Assembly: GCF_022698145.1 (NCBI RefSeq)
Contig: NZ_JALDAX010000020.1
Location: 1-64,000, forward strand
DNA length: 64,000 nucleotides
Reading direction: 5' to 3'
Source of the DNA: Streptomyces spinosisporus
Lineage (GTDB): Bacteria > Actinomycetota > Actinomycetes > Streptomycetales > Streptomycetaceae
The notes below the pieces were generated by a model. That model was not told the origin of the DNA, did not search any database, and saw only the letters and a program-made list of their open reading frames with translations. Below are positions 1 through 7,828 of this stretch, piece after piece. The translations under genes were made by a program, and so were the position numbers. Position 1 is the stretch's first letter; each line of letters begins with the position of its first letter.

Positions 1-1310
1 TACAGGCGCCCCGCAGTCTTGAGTGCCAGATACGCGTCCGCCAAGGCCGGCGCCAGTTCGTCCGGAGTCTCGTCGACGACCGTCACCCCGTGACGACGGA
101 GTTGTTCCGCCGTGCGGTGGCGTTCGCTCCGGGCCTGCGCGGCGGCTGCAGCGTCGTAGACGGCTTCGGTGTTTCCGCGGCTCTTCGCCATCTGCGCGAT
201 GTGGGGGTCGGCGACGGAGGCCACCAGGACTGTGTGGCGCTGGGTGAGTTGCGAGAGGACGGGGAGCAGGCCTTCTTCGACCGGTGCCGTGTCGAGGCTG
301 GTGAGCAGCACGATGAGGGAACGGCGGGGCGCCGTACGAAGGGCGGTCGCGGTCAGGCCTCGGGCGTCCAGTTCGATCAGTTCGGGTTCGAGTGTGGCCA
401 TGGCGTTGACCAGGGACGGGAGGACGTCGCGGGCCGTGCGGCCCTGGACGTGGGCTCGTACCCGGCGGTCGTAGGCGAGCAGGTCGACCCGGTCGCCGGC
501 GCGTGAGGCGAGTGCTGCCAGGAGCAGGGCCGCGTCCATGGAGGCGTCGAGGCGTGGGGCGTCGCCCACGCGGCCTGCGGAGGTGCGGCCCGTGTCCAGG
601 ACCAGGAGGATGTGGCGGTCGCGTTCGGGGCGCCAGGTGCGTACGGCGACCGTGGTCTGGCGGGCGGTTGCTCGCCAGTCGATGGAGCGGGTGTCGTCGC
701 CGGGGACGTACTCGCGGAGGCTGTCGAATTCCGTGCCTTCGCCACGGGTGAGCACGCTGGTGCGGCCGTCCAGTTCGCGGAGGCGGGCGAGTTTCGAGGG
801 CAGGTGCTTGCGGCTGGTGAAGGGCGGCAGGACGCGTACGGTCCAGGGGACCTTGTGGGTGCCCTGGCGGGTGAAGAGGCCGAGGGGGCCGTACGAGCGG
901 ATCGTCACCCTGTCCGCGTGGCGGTCGCCGCGGCGGGTCGGGCGCAGACGGGTGGTGATGCGCCGGCGTTCGCCTGCGGGGACTGTAAGGCGGTGACGGG
1001 AGGCCGCCACCTCGGTGCCGGGCTGCCAGCTGCTCGGCGGCCAGGCGTCGCGCAGGCGGGCCCGGAGGAGGCGACCGGACGGGTTGGTGACCGTGAGGGT
1101 CACGTTCGCCGTCTCGCCCAGACGTACGGAGGCGTCGCCGGAGCGGGTCAGGCCGAGTCGTCGTACCGGTGCCGCGAGTGCGAAGTCGCAAGCACAGGCC
1201 ACGGCGATGGGGGCGTTCACGGCCAGGATGCCCGTCCAGCTGGGGTCCCAGATGCCGACGGGGAGGGAGCCGAGGGCCGCGAGGAGCGCGGCGCGTCCGG
1301 TGAGTGTCAT
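1..1310 (-). CDS. DUF58 domain-containing protein (last gene of the MoxR operon)
   Basis: The gene encodes about 436 residues of a DUF58 protein, the usual partner of MoxR ATPases. The family has a von Willebrand-like fold, and its exact role is unknown. The hallmark motif YVPGDDTRSIDWRATAR lies at about residues 201-217, followed by a strand ending LLVLDTGRTSAG that resembles a metal-ion-dependent adhesion site. The first 50 residues hold two short hydrophobic stretches, so membrane anchoring is likely. The ATG overlaps the moxR stop codon (ATGA), which argues for translational coupling. The frame stays open to the left edge; the last readable residues are LALKTAGRL and the next codon begins TA, so the stop probably falls exactly at the boundary. 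The family and frame are clear; the function is inferred from context. Confidence 0.9.
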   Translation of the reverse strand, partial: MTLTGRAALLAALGSLPVGIWDPSWTGILAVNAPIAVACACDFALAAPVRRLGLTRSGDASVRLGETANVTLTVTNPSGRLLRARLRDAWPPSSWQPGTEVAASRHRLTVPAGERRRITTRLRPTRRGDRHADRVTIRSYGPLGLFTRQGTHKVPWTVRVLPPFTSRKHLPSKLARLRELDGRTSVLTRGEGTEFDSLREYVPGDDTRSIDWRATARQTTVAVRTWRPERDRHILLVLDTGRTSAGRVGDAPRLDASMDAALLLAALASRAGDRVDLLAYDRRVRAHVQGRTARDVLPSLVNAMATLEPELIELDARGLTATALRTAPRRSLIVLLTSLDTAPVEEGLLPVLSQLTQRHTVLVASVADPHIAQMAKSRGNTEAVYDAAAAAQARSERHRTAEQLRRHGVTVVDETPDELAPALADAYLALKTAGRL

Positions 1311-2302
1311 CAGCGGGGGACGGGGACGTGGGCGAGGATCGCGTTGATGACGGAGTCGGCCGTGACGCCTTCCATCTCTGCCTCGGGGCGTAGCTGTACG
1401 CGGTGGCGGAGGGTGGGGAGGGCCAGGGCCTTGACGTCGTCGGGGATGACGTAGTCGCGGCCGGTGAGCCACGCCCACGCGCGCGAGGTGGCCAGGAGAG
1501 CAGTCGCGCCGCGAGGGGAGACGCCCAGTGTGAGCGAGGGGGACTCGCGGGTGGCCCGGCAGATGTCCACCACGTAGGCGGTGATCTCCGGGGAGATCGC
1601 CGTCTTGGCGACGGCTGCGCGGGCGGCCTCCAGGTCGGCGGGGCCGGCCACGGGGCGTACGCCGGCGGCGCGCAGGTCGCGCGGGTTGAAGCCCTCGGCG
1701 TGGCGGGTGAGGACGTCGATCTCGTCCTGGCGGGAGGGCAGAGGGATCGTCAGTTTGAGCAGGAAGCGGTCCAGTTGGGCTTCGGGCAGGGGGTACGTGC
1801 CCTCGTACTCGACCGGGTTCTGGGTCGCGGCGACCAGGAACGGGTCGGGGAGGGGGCGCGGGGTGCCGTCGACCGTGACCTGGCGCTCTTCCATGGCCTC
1901 CAGGAGGGAGGACTGGGTCTTCGGGGGCGTGCGGTTGATCTCGTCGGCGAGGAGGAGGTTGGTGAAGACCGGGCCGGGCTGGAAGGAGAACTCGGCGGTG
2001 CGGGTGTCGTAGACCAAGGAGCCCGTGACGTCGCTCGGCATCAGGTCCGGGGTGAACTGCACGCGCTTGGTGTCGAGTTCGAGTGCGGATGCGAGGGCGC
2101 GGACGAGCAGCGTTTTGGCGACTCCGGGGACTCCTTCGAGGAGAACGTGTCCGCGGCAGAGGAGGGCGACGACGAGGCCGGTCACGGCGGGGTCCTGGCC
2201 GACCACGGCTTTGGCGATCTCGGCGCGCAGGGCCTCCAGGGAGGCGCGGGCCTTGCCCGGGTCCCCGGTGTACCCGGCGTTGTCAGTGGTCGGGTCCATC
2301 AT
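1310..2302 (-). CDS. moxR: MoxR-family AAA+ ATPase
   Basis: A 330-residue MoxR-type AAA+ ATPase. MoxR proteins act as chaperone-like ATPases that help assemble or activate partner proteins, usually ones with von Willebrand folds. Walker A is GVPGVAKT at residues 57-64 and Walker B is LLLADEINR at about 116-124. The sensor region AATQNPVEYEGTYPLPEAQ and an arginine-rich C-terminal lid follow. The length is typical of the family. The gene starts with ATGATG; the first ATG overlaps the stop of the upstream DUF4350 gene (ATGA), and its own stop overlaps the DUF58 start. This coupling suggests the DUF58 and DUF4350/DUF4129 proteins are its partners. Confidence 0.95.
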   Translation of the reverse strand: MMDPTTDNAGYTGDPGKARASLEALRAEIAKAVVGQDPAVTGLVVALLCRGHVLLEGVPGVAKTLLVRALASALELDTKRVQFTPDLMPSDVTGSLVYDTRTAEFSFQPGPVFTNLLLADEINRTPPKTQSSLLEAMEERQVTVDGTPRPLPDPFLVAATQNPVEYEGTYPLPEAQLDRFLLKLTIPLPSRQDEIDVLTRHAEGFNPRDLRAAGVRPVAGPADLEAARAAVAKTAISPEITAYVVDICRATRESPSLTLGVSPRGATALLATSRAWAWLTGRDYVIPDDVKALALPTLRHRVQLRPEAEMEGVTADSVINAILAHVPVPR

Positions 2303-3492
2303 GGACGGCGTACCTCTCTTTCGAGGGCGTCGAGTTGGTCGGCGAGTGCGATGAGGGCCGCGTCGTCGCCGGGCGGCGGGCCGAAGAGCAGGGGGTGCAG
2401 GTGGTGTCCGTCGCCGTGGAGGTGGGCGGACAGGGCGGGAAGCAGGGTCTCGGGCGTGTGCGCCTGGGTGACGGGGACGCCGACGAGGGGGGCGAGGCGG
2501 ATGCGCGTGGAGGAGCGAAGAGCGGCGGCCGCGCGATCGCGGGCGTTCGCCTTGCGATAGAGGCGGGCACGGCCTTCGACGGTTTCGGAGGCGCGGATGG
2601 CCACGGGGAGTTTCTCGGGCACGAGGGGGCCGAGTCGGCGTGCCCGCCAGAGGGCGGCGAGGGCTGCCGCGACGAAGAGTTGCAGCGTGCCCCAGAGCCA
2701 GCCGGAGGGGAGCAGGTCGAGGAAGCCCTTTTCCTCGTCCGGATCGGCGGAGGCGTCGGAGAGCGAGGGGAGGTACCAGACCAGATGAGGGCGGGAGCCG
2801 AGGAGTTGCAGGGCGAGCGAGGCGTTGCCCTGCTTGTCGAGGCGGTCGTTGAAGAGGATGTCGGGGGCGCCGAGGACGATGGTGTCGCCGTTGCCGGAGG
2901 CCGCCGGAATGCGCAGCAGGGTGGCGAGGCGCTCGCTGGGGTAGCACTCGCCGGCGTCGAGGTGGGTGGTCGTGTAGCGGATGCCGCCGGTGTCCGCGCT
3001 GCCGGCGCGACGGGCGGCGGGCAGTTCGCACTCGGGGTCGAGTGTCGAGTCGAAGCTGGTGGCGGGGTCCGCGGTGACGCCGGGGGCGAGCTTTTCGACG
3101 GACCAGCTGCCGGGGGCGACGAGGACGGTGCGTCCGCCGGAGTCCGCGGTGGAGGAGTGCAGGCGGGTTTGTTGAGAGCGCGTCAGCAGGTCGGGCACCG
3201 CGACCAGAAGGGTGGTGTCCGGGGCGGCCGCGGCGCGCGCCTCGTCCAGGGTGGTGACCACGCGCGTGGACACCCCGCGGTCGGCGAGGAGTTCGGCGAC
3301 GGCACGGCTGCCCTGGGGGCCGACGGAGCGCGGGTCGAGTTCGCCGTGCTTGGTGTCGGAGCGGATCACGGCGATCGCCACGGCCGCCGCGAGGAGGAGC
3401 ACGACGGCGAGCGCGATGCCTCGCGCGCGGGTCCACACCTGGCGGGCGGTGGGCGAGGCCGAGGTGGAGGGGAGCGTGGCCTCGGTGGTCAT
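2299..3492 (-). CDS. DUF4350 domain-containing membrane protein
   Basis: The product has 397 residues, with one N-terminal membrane segment at about residues 25-43 (ALAVVLLLAAAVAIAVI) followed by a DUF4350 domain. That domain resembles a Rossmann-like GATase fold, with the pattern SRAVAELLADRGVSTRVV and a later TIVLGAPDILFND stretch. A second hydrophobic segment lies in the last third (LWGTLQLFVAAALAALW). The ATG at 3492 was chosen because it overlaps the stop of the DUF4129 gene in an ATGA junction; the longer open frame upstream is a shadow. DUF4350 proteins are regularly encoded beside MoxR and DUF4129 in actinobacteria. No enzymatic function is known. Confidence 0.85.
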   Translation of the reverse strand: MTTEATLPSTSASPTARQVWTRARGIALAVVLLLAAAVAIAVIRSDTKHGELDPRSVGPQGSRAVAELLADRGVSTRVVTTLDEARAAAAPDTTLLVAVPDLLTRSQQTRLHSSTADSGGRTVLVAPGSWSVEKLAPGVTADPATSFDSTLDPECELPAARRAGSADTGGIRYTTTHLDAGECYPSERLATLLRIPAASGNGDTIVLGAPDILFNDRLDKQGNASLALQLLGSRPHLVWYLPSLSDASADPDEEKGFLDLLPSGWLWGTLQLFVAAALAALWRARRLGPLVPEKLPVAIRASETVEGRARLYRKANARDRAAAALRSSTRIRLAPLVGVPVTQAHTPETLLPALSAHLHGDGHHLHPLLFGPPPGDDAALIALADQLDALEREVRRP

Positions 3493-4277
3493 CCGGCGGC
3501 TCCCTGGCGGGCGTTGTCGGCCGTGCTGCTGGTGCTGCTGCTGGTGAGCCGGGGCTTGGTGCGTTCGAGGTCGCGGTCGAGTTCGGCGATGCGGTGGTAC
3601 GACTGCTCGCTCGCCCTTCGGCCGCCGTACGTCACGTCGTCGAAGTCCCGGGCGGCGGCGCGCAGTCGGTCGGTGTGGGAGGGCAGGGCGCGGCCCGCTG
3701 CGGCTGCTGCCTCGTCCGCGGTGCGGCCGGGGCGGACGTCGAGGAGCGCGCGTTCCTCCAGGGAGCGGACGATGGCGCGCATGCGTTCCTGGACGGCCTG
3801 GTTCCAGTGGCCCTGGGCGGCGTGTGCCTCGGCGGCCGCGCGGTGTTCGGCGGCGCTGCGGGGGCGGTCGTCGAACAGGGCGGCCGCCGAGGTGGGTTGG
3901 CGGCGCGGCGTGCCCAGGCGCCACCACAGGGCGGCGAGCACCAGCACGACGGCCACGATGATGACGACCAGGCCCAGCGCGCCCCCGGGTGTCGCGGAGG
4001 CCGCGGAGCCGAAGAGCTTGTCGACCCACTCCCAGAACGCGTTCAGGGCGCGCTGGAAGAGGCTGGGGTCGTTCTCGTGGTACATCCCCTTGGTGAGCTC
4101 GCGACGGGCCGCCTCGCGCGCGGGATCACGGCCGATCGTCACCGGCGGCTGGTCGTCGCTGCGCGCGAGCGACCAGCCGGATGGGCCGGCCGCCAGCGTC
4201 AGCGTCCTCACCGCCGATCCCGCGGCCCGTGGCAGCGCCGTCGGCTCGGCCGCGAGAACTCCCCCCGTCACGCTCAC
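3489..4277 (-). CDS. DUF4129 domain-containing membrane protein
   Basis: A 262-residue protein with a poorly conserved N-terminal extracytoplasmic part, one strong membrane segment at about residues 99-121 (GLVVIIVAVVLVLAALWW) and a cytoplasmic C-terminal DUF4129 domain rich in alanine and arginine. That domain contains the family-like motif TADEAAAAAGRALP and a YGGRRASEQSYHRI stretch. DUF4129 domains are often attached to transglutaminase-like proteins or stand beside MoxR, as here. The GTG at 4277 lies five bases after the stop of the upstream gene; a second GTG at 4271 is an alternative. The stop overlaps the DUF4350 start. The family is confident and the role unknown. Confidence 0.8.
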   Translation of the reverse strand: MSVTGGVLAAEPTALPRAAGSAVRTLTLAAGPSGWSLARSDDQPPVTIGRDPAREAARRELTKGMYHENDPSLFQRALNAFWEWVDKLFGSAASATPGGALGLVVIIVAVVLVLAALWWRLGTPRRQPTSAAALFDDRPRSAAEHRAAAEAHAAQGHWNQAVQERMRAIVRSLEERALLDVRPGRTADEAAAAAGRALPSHTDRLRAAARDFDDVTYGGRRASEQSYHRIAELDRDLERTKPRLTSSSTSSTADNARQGAAG

Positions 4278-4281
4278 GTCA

Positions 4282-5625
4282 TCAGCCCCGCGCGCCGGCG
4301 TCGGTGCCGTAGCCCGTGACGCCTGCGGCGCGGGCCAGTTCCAGGTCCAGGGCTTCCCGGCGGATGCGCTGGTCGATGTAGAGAAGCACGGTGACACCGG
4401 CATTGATCGGGTACGTGATCATGGAGCCGATCACCGAGCCGACTCCGCTGATGATGAGGAAGGTCCAGCCGAGGTCGCCCGTCCCGCTGTCCAGCAGGCT
4501 GCCGATGCCGTCGCCGCTGAATGCCGCGGCGAGGAAGGTGAAGGGGATGACGACGATCGCCGAGATGATGTTGGCGATGATTCCGGCGAGCAGCAGGATG
4601 CCGAAGACCCGCCACCAGGAGCCGCGGACGAGCTTCGCGGACCGGCCCATCGACTTGGTCACGCCCCGCTTCTCCAGCATCAGCGCGGGCGAGGACAGGG
4701 AGAAGCGGATCATCAGCCACAGTGCGAGGACGCCCGCGCCGAGGCCGCCCAGGACGGCGAGAGCGAGGCCCGCATCGGCGTTCCCGAAGACGGCCACGAG
4801 GACCCCAGGCAGTACGCCCACGGCCACAATGGCGGCCGAGATGACGAGCAGCAGCAGGATCAGGCCGAGCAGCTTGAGCACCTGAGGGCGGGCGTCGCGC
4901 CAGGCCTCCCGGGTGGTCACGGACCGGCCGAGGACGGCGCGGCTGGTGACGGTGGTGAGCAGGGCGGTCGCGGCGACCGTGGCGATCAGGGAGACCAGGA
5001 AGACGGCGCCGGAGCTCAGCATCGCCTGGCCCAGGGCGCGGGTCAGTTCACTCGCGGTGGCGCTCGGATCGTCGAGGGTGGCGGTGCTGGTGTCGTTCAG
5101 CACGAGGCCCTGGAGCAGGATGACGATGATCTCCGCGATCACGGCGACGGTCAGGGAGATGCCCAGGACCGTACGCCAGTGGGTGCGCATGGTGGAGACC
5201 GCGCCGTCGAGGATCTCGCCGACGCCGAGCGGGCGGAGCGGGATGACGCCCGGCTTGGCGGCGGGCGGCGGGCCGCCCCAGCCGCCGCCCCAACCGGGGT
5301 GTCCGGGAGCGCCGTAGGGCCCGTAGCCACCGGGACCCGGGGGAGGCTGATTGCCCCAGCCGGGGCCGGGCGGCGGGGGCGGAGCGGGGCTGCCGGGGCC
5401 GGTGGGCCCGGTGGGCGCGGACCACTGGCCGGGTGGCGGCTGCTCCTTGGACCACTGCGAGCCGTGGCTCTGCGGGTCGGGACGATCCTGAGGGCCGGGG
5501 CCGGGCTGGTCCGCAGGCTCCGCGCCACTGGGGCGGTCGGTGGGACCGGTGGGACCGGACGCGCCGGGCTCCTGCCCGTCGGAGGGGGCAGATCCGGGCG
5601 AGGCCCAGCCCGGAGTGTCTTTCAT
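4282..5625 (-). CDS. Pro/Gly-rich multi-pass membrane protein (glycerophosphodiesterase-type membrane domain family)
   Basis: First gene of the MoxR operon, 447 residues. Roughly the first 125 residues are a disordered Pro/Gly/Gln-rich cytoplasmic tail (many PPPGPG-type runs). The rest holds about six membrane segments and resembles the membrane domain found in some glycerophosphoryl diester phosphodiesterases. There is no catalytic phosphodiesterase domain, so it should not be called an enzyme. A conserved stretch PLRPLGVGEILDGAVSTMR marks the start of the membrane part and is typical of this actinobacterial group. The ATG at 5625 faces mtnA divergently across 140 bp. Its place at the head of the operon suggests it is a membrane client or anchor of the MoxR system. 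Confidence 0.75.
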   Translation of the reverse strand: MKDTPGWASPGSAPSDGQEPGASGPTGPTDRPSGAEPADQPGPGPQDRPDPQSHGSQWSKEQPPPGQWSAPTGPTGPGSPAPPPPPGPGWGNQPPPGPGGYGPYGAPGHPGWGGGWGGPPPAAKPGVIPLRPLGVGEILDGAVSTMRTHWRTVLGISLTVAVIAEIIVILLQGLVLNDTSTATLDDPSATASELTRALGQAMLSSGAVFLVSLIATVAATALLTTVTSRAVLGRSVTTREAWRDARPQVLKLLGLILLLLVISAAIVAVGVLPGVLVAVFGNADAGLALAVLGGLGAGVLALWLMIRFSLSSPALMLEKRGVTKSMGRSAKLVRGSWWRVFGILLLAGIIANIISAIVVIPFTFLAAAFSGDGIGSLLDSGTGDLGWTFLIISGVGSVIGSMITYPINAGVTVLLYIDQRIRREALDLELARAAGVTGYGTDAGARG

Positions 5626-5765
5626 CGTCGCTCCTTCACGGTGCCCGTCCGCGGTCGCGGCGGCAGGTTGGCAGCCATCGTGCCATGGGGTGCTCGCCCG
5701 GGTACCGGCCGCGGTATGGGCTGCACACCTTCAATTGTCCGCCGCACAAGGGGCAGACTGACCGC

Positions 5766-6914
5766 ATGGCTGATCAGCACGCGCATTCCGGCGAAGACGG
5801 CAGGCCGACCGAGATCCCCGCGATCCGGTGGGAGGAGCCACCCGAAGGCCCCGTACTGGTACTTCTCGACCAGACGAGGTTGCCGGCCGAGGAGGTCGAG
5901 CTGGTCTGCACGGACGCGCCCGCGCTGGTGGAGGCGATCCGTTCGCTCGCCGTGCGCGGGGCGCCGCTGCTCGGCATCGCGGGAGCCTACGGTGTCGCGC
6001 TCGCCGCCGCGCGCGGCTTCGACGTGGACGACGCGGCGAACGCGCTGGCAGGCGCCCGGCCCACCGCGGTGAACCTCGCCGTCGGTGTGCGCAGGGCCCA
6101 TTCCGCGTGGCGTGCCGAGTTCGCCAAGCGCGGTGACGGCGCGGAGGCCGCGGGCGCGGCGCTGGCCGCGGCGCGTCAGCTGCACAAGGAGGATGCCGAG
6201 GCGAGCGCGCGGATGGCCGAGCGCGGGCTCGCGCTGCTCGACGAGCTGCTGCCCGGCGGCGGGCACCGGATTCTCACGCACTGCAACACCGGGTCGCTGG
6301 TGTCGGGTGGGGAGGGGACGGCGTTCGCGGTGGCGCTCGCGGCGCACCGGGCGGGGAGTCTGCGGCGGCTGTGGGTGGACGAGACGCGTCCGCTGCTGCA
6401 GGGGGCGCGTCTGACGGCCTACGAGGCGGCGCGCAGCGGCATGGCGTACACCCTGCTCACGGACAATGCGGCGGGCTCGCTCTTCGCGGCCGGCGAGGTG
6501 GACGCGGTGCTGATCGGGGCGGACCGGATCGCGGCCGACGGCTCGGTGGCGAACAAGGTGGGGAGCTATCCGCTCGCCGTGCTCGCGAGGTACCACCATG
6601 TGCCGTTCATCGTCGTGGCGCCGGTGACGACGGTGGATCCGGACACCCCGGACGGGGCGTCCATCGAGGTGGAGCAGCGTCCCGGTCATGAGGTGACCGA
6701 GATCGTGGCGCCGCAGGTGCCGCTGGCGGGAGCGGAGGCGGGCGGTGGGATCCCGCTGGCGCCTCTGGGTACCCAGGCGTACAACCCGGCGTTCGACGTG
6801 ACGCCGCCCGAGCTGGTGACCGCGATCGTCACGGAGGAGGGCACCGTCTCGCCCGTGACGGCCGAGGCCCTGGCAGAGGTGTGTGCGAGGGCGCGGCAGG
6901 TGACGATCGGCTGA
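5766..6914 (+). CDS. mtnA: S-methyl-5-thioribose-1-phosphate isomerase
   Basis: A 382-residue aldose-ketose isomerase that converts methylthioribose 1-phosphate to methylthioribulose 1-phosphate in the cytosolic methionine salvage pathway. It shows the eIF2B-alpha-like fold signatures: LAVRGAPLLGIAGAYG near the N terminus, the catalytic cysteine in LTHCNTGSL (Cys173) and the catalytic aspartate in GADRIAADGSVANK (Asp253). Length is close to the family norm of about 350-380. The ATG at 5766 gives MADQHAHSGED. An upstream in-frame extension exists but overlaps the divergent operon's leader and lacks conserved sequence. No other salvage genes are adjacent. Confidence 0.95.
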   Translation: MADQHAHSGEDGRPTEIPAIRWEEPPEGPVLVLLDQTRLPAEEVELVCTDAPALVEAIRSLAVRGAPLLGIAGAYGVALAAARGFDVDDAANALAGARPTAVNLAVGVRRAHSAWRAEFAKRGDGAEAAGAALAAARQLHKEDAEASARMAERGLALLDELLPGGGHRILTHCNTGSLVSGGEGTAFAVALAAHRAGSLRRLWVDETRPLLQGARLTAYEAARSGMAYTLLTDNAAGSLFAAGEVDAVLIGADRIAADGSVANKVGSYPLAVLARYHHVPFIVVAPVTTVDPDTPDGASIEVEQRPGHEVTEIVAPQVPLAGAEAGGGIPLAPLGTQAYNPAFDVTPPELVTAIVTEEGTVSPVTAEALAEVCARARQVTIG

Positions 6915-7117
6915 CGCGGGCCATCGGCGGGCGCGCGGCGTCGCACCGGGTCGCCCGGCGCCGTCCGAAGGGCGCTGGGGCGGATTGCGCGGTCAGGGTG
7001 CGCCTACGCTGGGTGAGGAACAGCCGTCGAGGACATCGACGTCGGCGTACGAGGCAGACAGTGACCGCGCAGTACGACTATCGTCACGGGCCAGTGACCC
7101 TGCTCACCAGCGCCTCT

Positions 7118-7128
7118 GTCACTGTTAC
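7118..7128 (+). promoter_or_regulatory. Possible MtrA-type direct repeat upstream of mtrA
   Basis: GTCAC, one base, then GTTAC occurs ten bases before the mtrA start, giving a GTnAC direct repeat with a six-base period. MtrA of mycobacteria binds direct repeats of GTCAC-like elements, so an autoregulatory site is conceivable. The spacing is not confirmed for Streptomyces, and the motif is short. Confidence 0.3.
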
Positions 7129-7137
7129 GAGAATGGG

Positions 7138-7827
7138 ATGATGTCGTTTATGAAGGGACGAGTCCTTGTCGTCGACGACGACACGGCACTGGCCGAGATG
7201 CTCGGCATCGTGCTGCGTGGTGAAGGTTTCGAGCCGTCTTTCGTAGCCGACGGCGACAAGGCGCTGGCCGCCTTCCGTGAGAGCAAGCCCGATCTGGTGC
7301 TGCTCGACCTGATGCTGCCGGGCCGGGACGGCATCGAGGTGTGCCGCCTGATCAGGGCGGAGTCCGGTGTGCCGATCGTGATGCTCACGGCCAAGAGCGA
7401 CACCGTGGACGTGGTGGTCGGGCTGGAGTCCGGTGCCGACGACTACATCGTGAAGCCCTTCAAGCCGAAGGAGCTGGTCGCCCGCATCCGGGCGCGTCTG
7501 CGCAGGTCGGAGGAACCGGCCCCGGAGCAGCTCGCCATAGGCGACCTCGTCATCGACGTGGCGGGTCACTCCGTGAAGCGGGAAGGGCAGTCGATCGCGC
7601 TGACGCCGCTGGAGTTCGATCTGCTGGTGGCGCTCGCCCGCAAGCCGTGGCAGGTGTTCACCCGCGAGGTGCTGCTCGAGCAGGTGTGGGGTTACCGCCA
7701 CGCCGCGGACACCCGCCTGGTCAACGTCCATGTGCAGCGGCTGCGCTCCAAGGTCGAGAAGGACCCGGAGCGGCCGGAGATCGTGGTGACCGTCCGGGGC
7801 GTCGGTTACAAGGCAGGACCCAGCTGA
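7138..7827 (+). CDS. mtrA: Response regulator MtrA (OmpR/PhoB family)
   Basis: A 229-residue OmpR-type DNA-binding regulator. In actinobacteria MtrA, with kinase MtrB, controls cell-wall, cell-division and development genes. The receiver domain (about 1-115) has the acidic pair in VLVVDDD, the phosphoacceptor Asp in VLLDLMLPG (residue 57 from this start) and the conserved Lys in IVKPFKPKEL. The winged-helix effector domain follows, with TPLEFDLLVALARKPWQVF and a C-terminal VRGVGYKAG. Three ATG codons (7138, 7141, 7150) are possible. The first gives 229 residues, a length I recall for Streptomyces MtrA. The stop is one base before the mtrB ATG, so the two genes are co-translated. Confidence 0.96.
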   Translation: MMSFMKGRVLVVDDDTALAEMLGIVLRGEGFEPSFVADGDKALAAFRESKPDLVLLDLMLPGRDGIEVCRLIRAESGVPIVMLTAKSDTVDVVVGLESGADDYIVKPFKPKELVARIRARLRRSEEPAPEQLAIGDLVIDVAGHSVKREGQSIALTPLEFDLLVALARKPWQVFTREVLLEQVWGYRHAADTRLVNVHVQRLRSKVEKDPERPEIVVTVRGVGYKAGPS

Positions 7828-7828
7828 C

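Noticed and set aside
4282..5625. Glycerophosphoryl diester phosphodiesterase enzyme
   Set aside because: Only the membrane domain pattern is present; the catalytic domain with its His and Glu residues is missing.
2083..6072. 1329-codon open frame on the plus strand across the MoxR operon
   Set aside because: It lies antisense to five clear overlapping genes. Its translation is low-complexity Gly/Arg/Ala, which arises because stop codons are rare in high-GC DNA.
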